From Parasaccharibacter apium (GTDB taxonomy: Bacteria > Pseudomonadota > Alphaproteobacteria > Acetobacterales > Acetobacteraceae): 64,000 bases of DNA. Numbering within the stretch: the stretch's first letter is position 1; the number at the start of each line of letters is the position of its first letter. Below, one piece after another: positions 62,761 through 64,000 of the stretch. Below the pieces are notes generated by a model. The model made no database searches. It was not told the DNA's origin and saw only the letters and a program-made list of their open reading frames with translations. The translations under genes and the position numbers were made by a program. Location of the stretch: assembly GCF_002592045.1 (NCBI RefSeq), contig NZ_MEJG01000002.1:186001-250000 (forward strand), in the 5' to 3' direction.

Positions 62761-64000
62761 ATGGCCAAAAAGCCCACCAGCATCTTTATCTGCCAAAATT
62801 GCCATGCCCGTTATCCAAAATGGACAGGCCGATGCGACCAATGCGGGGAATGGAATAGCCTAGAGGAAGAAGCCAGCACCCTAACCCCCAGCAAAGCCCA
62901 ACCAGGCAAACGCGGTACGGGGCTAAAAACCACGCGGCTTGATGGCACAGCAACGCCCCCACCGCGCCTTAATACCAGCATGGCAGAATTAAACCGCGTC
63001 CTTGGTGGTGGGCTTGTCCCCGGCTCGGTCGTGCTGGTGGGGGGGACCCCGGCATTGGCAAATCCACCCTCATGCTCCAAATGACCTGCGCTTTAGCCAA
63101 AGCGCACCATAATGTTCTTTATGTCTCCGGGGAGGAGGCGATAGACCAAATCCGCCTCCGTGCCCAACGGTTAGAGCTGGATAAAGACCCTAAAGCCCTA
63201 GACCAGCTAGACCTTGCAGCCTCTATCAATGTCAATGACATCGCCACAACTTTGGAGGAGAATCGCAGCCTCCATGTCGTAGTCATCGACTCCATCCAAA
63301 CCATGTGGCTAGAGAGTGTCGCCAGCGCGCCCGGCTCGGTCTCCCAAGTGCGTAATTGTGCTTTTGAGCTTATCCGCCTTGCTAAAACGCTTGGCTTTGC
63401 CCTCATCCTCATCGGGCATGTGACAAAAGAGGGAGCCTTAGCCGGCCCGCGCGTTTTGGAACATATGGTTGATGCGGTGCTGTATTTTGAGGGCGATCGC
63501 GGCCATCAATTCCGTATTCTCCGTGCGGCTAAAAACCGCTTTGGTGCAACGGATGAAATCGGCGTATTCGCCATGACCGATACAGGCTTGCGGGAAGTCC
63601 CCAACCCCTCCGCCCTTTTCCTTGCGGAGCGGCATGGCAATATCGCAGGCTCTGCCGTCTTTGCTGGGTTAGAAGGCACACGCCCTATTTTGCTGGAGGT
63701 ACAAGTCCTTCTCTCCGCCAAAAGCAGCGATGGGGCCCCACGGCGGGCCGTGCTGGGCTGGGATAGCTCCCGCCTGAGTATGATTCTCGCAGTGTTAGAG
63801 GCACGCTGCGGGTTAAAGCTTGGGAGTATGGACGTCCATCTCAACATCACAGGCGGGCTGAAGATTAACGAGCCCGCTGCCGACCTCGCCGTTGCAGCAG
63901 CCCTCATCTCTGCCGCAACAGGCCAACCAACCGCCCCGCATGAGGCTTATTTTGGGGAGATTGGCCTCTCTGGCGAAGTGCGGCAGGTCAGCCAAACAGC
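62761..64000 (+). pseudogene. radA: DNA repair protein RadA, frameshifted at Walker A and cut by the window edge
   Basis: The N-terminus has the RadA zinc finger (CQNC, CDQC, residues ~10-30) and runs to VVLVGG. The G run at 63039-63045 has seven G where eight would keep the frame. As written, the reading frame ends at 63084; from 63045 the +0 frame of the lost register reads GDPGIGKSTLMLQ and then continues as normal RadA to the window end, including GRIGHVTKEG-type loop GHVTKEG and KNRFGATDEIG. RadA is a RecA-like branch-migration helicase. It could be a sequencing error in the homopolymer, a slippage site or a true mutation. Confidence 0.85.

Noticed and set aside
1-64000. tRNA, rRNA, insertion sequences and cas genes
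   Set aside because: Looked for in the intergenic gaps and in the reading frames; no cloverleaf with a TTC-loop signature, no transposase and no Cas motif was seen.

Overview
The window looks like chromosome of an acetic acid bacterium (Acetobacteraceae, Alphaproteobacteria), possibly a Bombella/Saccharibacter-type bee or nectar associate. The assignment is inference. It rests on the mix of an aryl-polyene-type cluster, a type I PKS with a fatty acyl-AMP ligase, a polyol dehydrogenase, a DcaP-like porin, an O-heptosyltransferase family and an alphaproteobacterial-style cysG/DUF2849/cysI/DUF934 cluster. No rRNA or tRNA was seen. Base composition is moderate, except for AT-rich intergenic stretches and one AT-rich defence-type gene (56539-58335).

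Layout. 1-4800 is the right end of an aryl-polyene pigment cluster: MMPL exporter (cut by the left edge), two ketosynthase-family proteins, a dehydratase and a halogenase-like flavoenzyme. A LysE exporter follows. 5590-10533 encodes a 1647-residue autotransporter. 10862-20012 is rich in sulfur metabolism: Rrf2 regulator, cysteine synthase, TauD-like dioxygenase, amino acid permease, and a minus-strand operon for siroheme synthase and sulfite reductase; an SDR lies among them. 20157-23845 is a type I-E-like CRISPR array with 61 repeats and 60 spacers at an exact 61-bp period and no cas genes in the window. 24037-28583 holds a mannitol dehydrogenase/HAD pair, a DUF421 membrane protein, a lytic-transglycosylase-like lipoprotein and ssb. 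uvrA, an SMR transporter and a copper-uptake pair (small His/Cys-rich membrane protein plus OprC-like TonB receptor) follow, then trhO.

35914-48389 is the most interesting region. It is a five-gene minus-strand operon in which every junction overlaps by 1-4 nt: a degenerate adenylate-forming enzyme, a 2155-residue fully reducing PKS (KS-AT-DH-ER-KR-ACP, no thioesterase), a fatty acyl-AMP ligase, and two paralogous glycosyltransferases of the iron-finger O-heptosyltransferase (TibC/Aah) type. This arrangement suggests a glycosylated long-chain polyketide, or lipidation and glycosylation of a shared acceptor. It is my best candidate for an undescribed system.

48553-52930 is a periplasmic/secreted operon: creatininase-family protein, YVTN beta-propeller, ScsB/DsbD-like thiol reductase. 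53027-56527 carries a DUF2721 protein, pstS and a divergent DcaP-like porin, with a perfect-consensus Pho box that lies inside the first codons of the porin gene. 56539-58335 is a lone DUF262/DUF1524 (GmrSD-like) gene. 58464-64000 has UDP-glucose dehydrogenase, a secreted DUF2807-like protein, an MlaE/MlaF-type ABC pair, and radA, which is interrupted by a one-base deletion in a G run exactly at its Walker A motif and is cut by the right edge.
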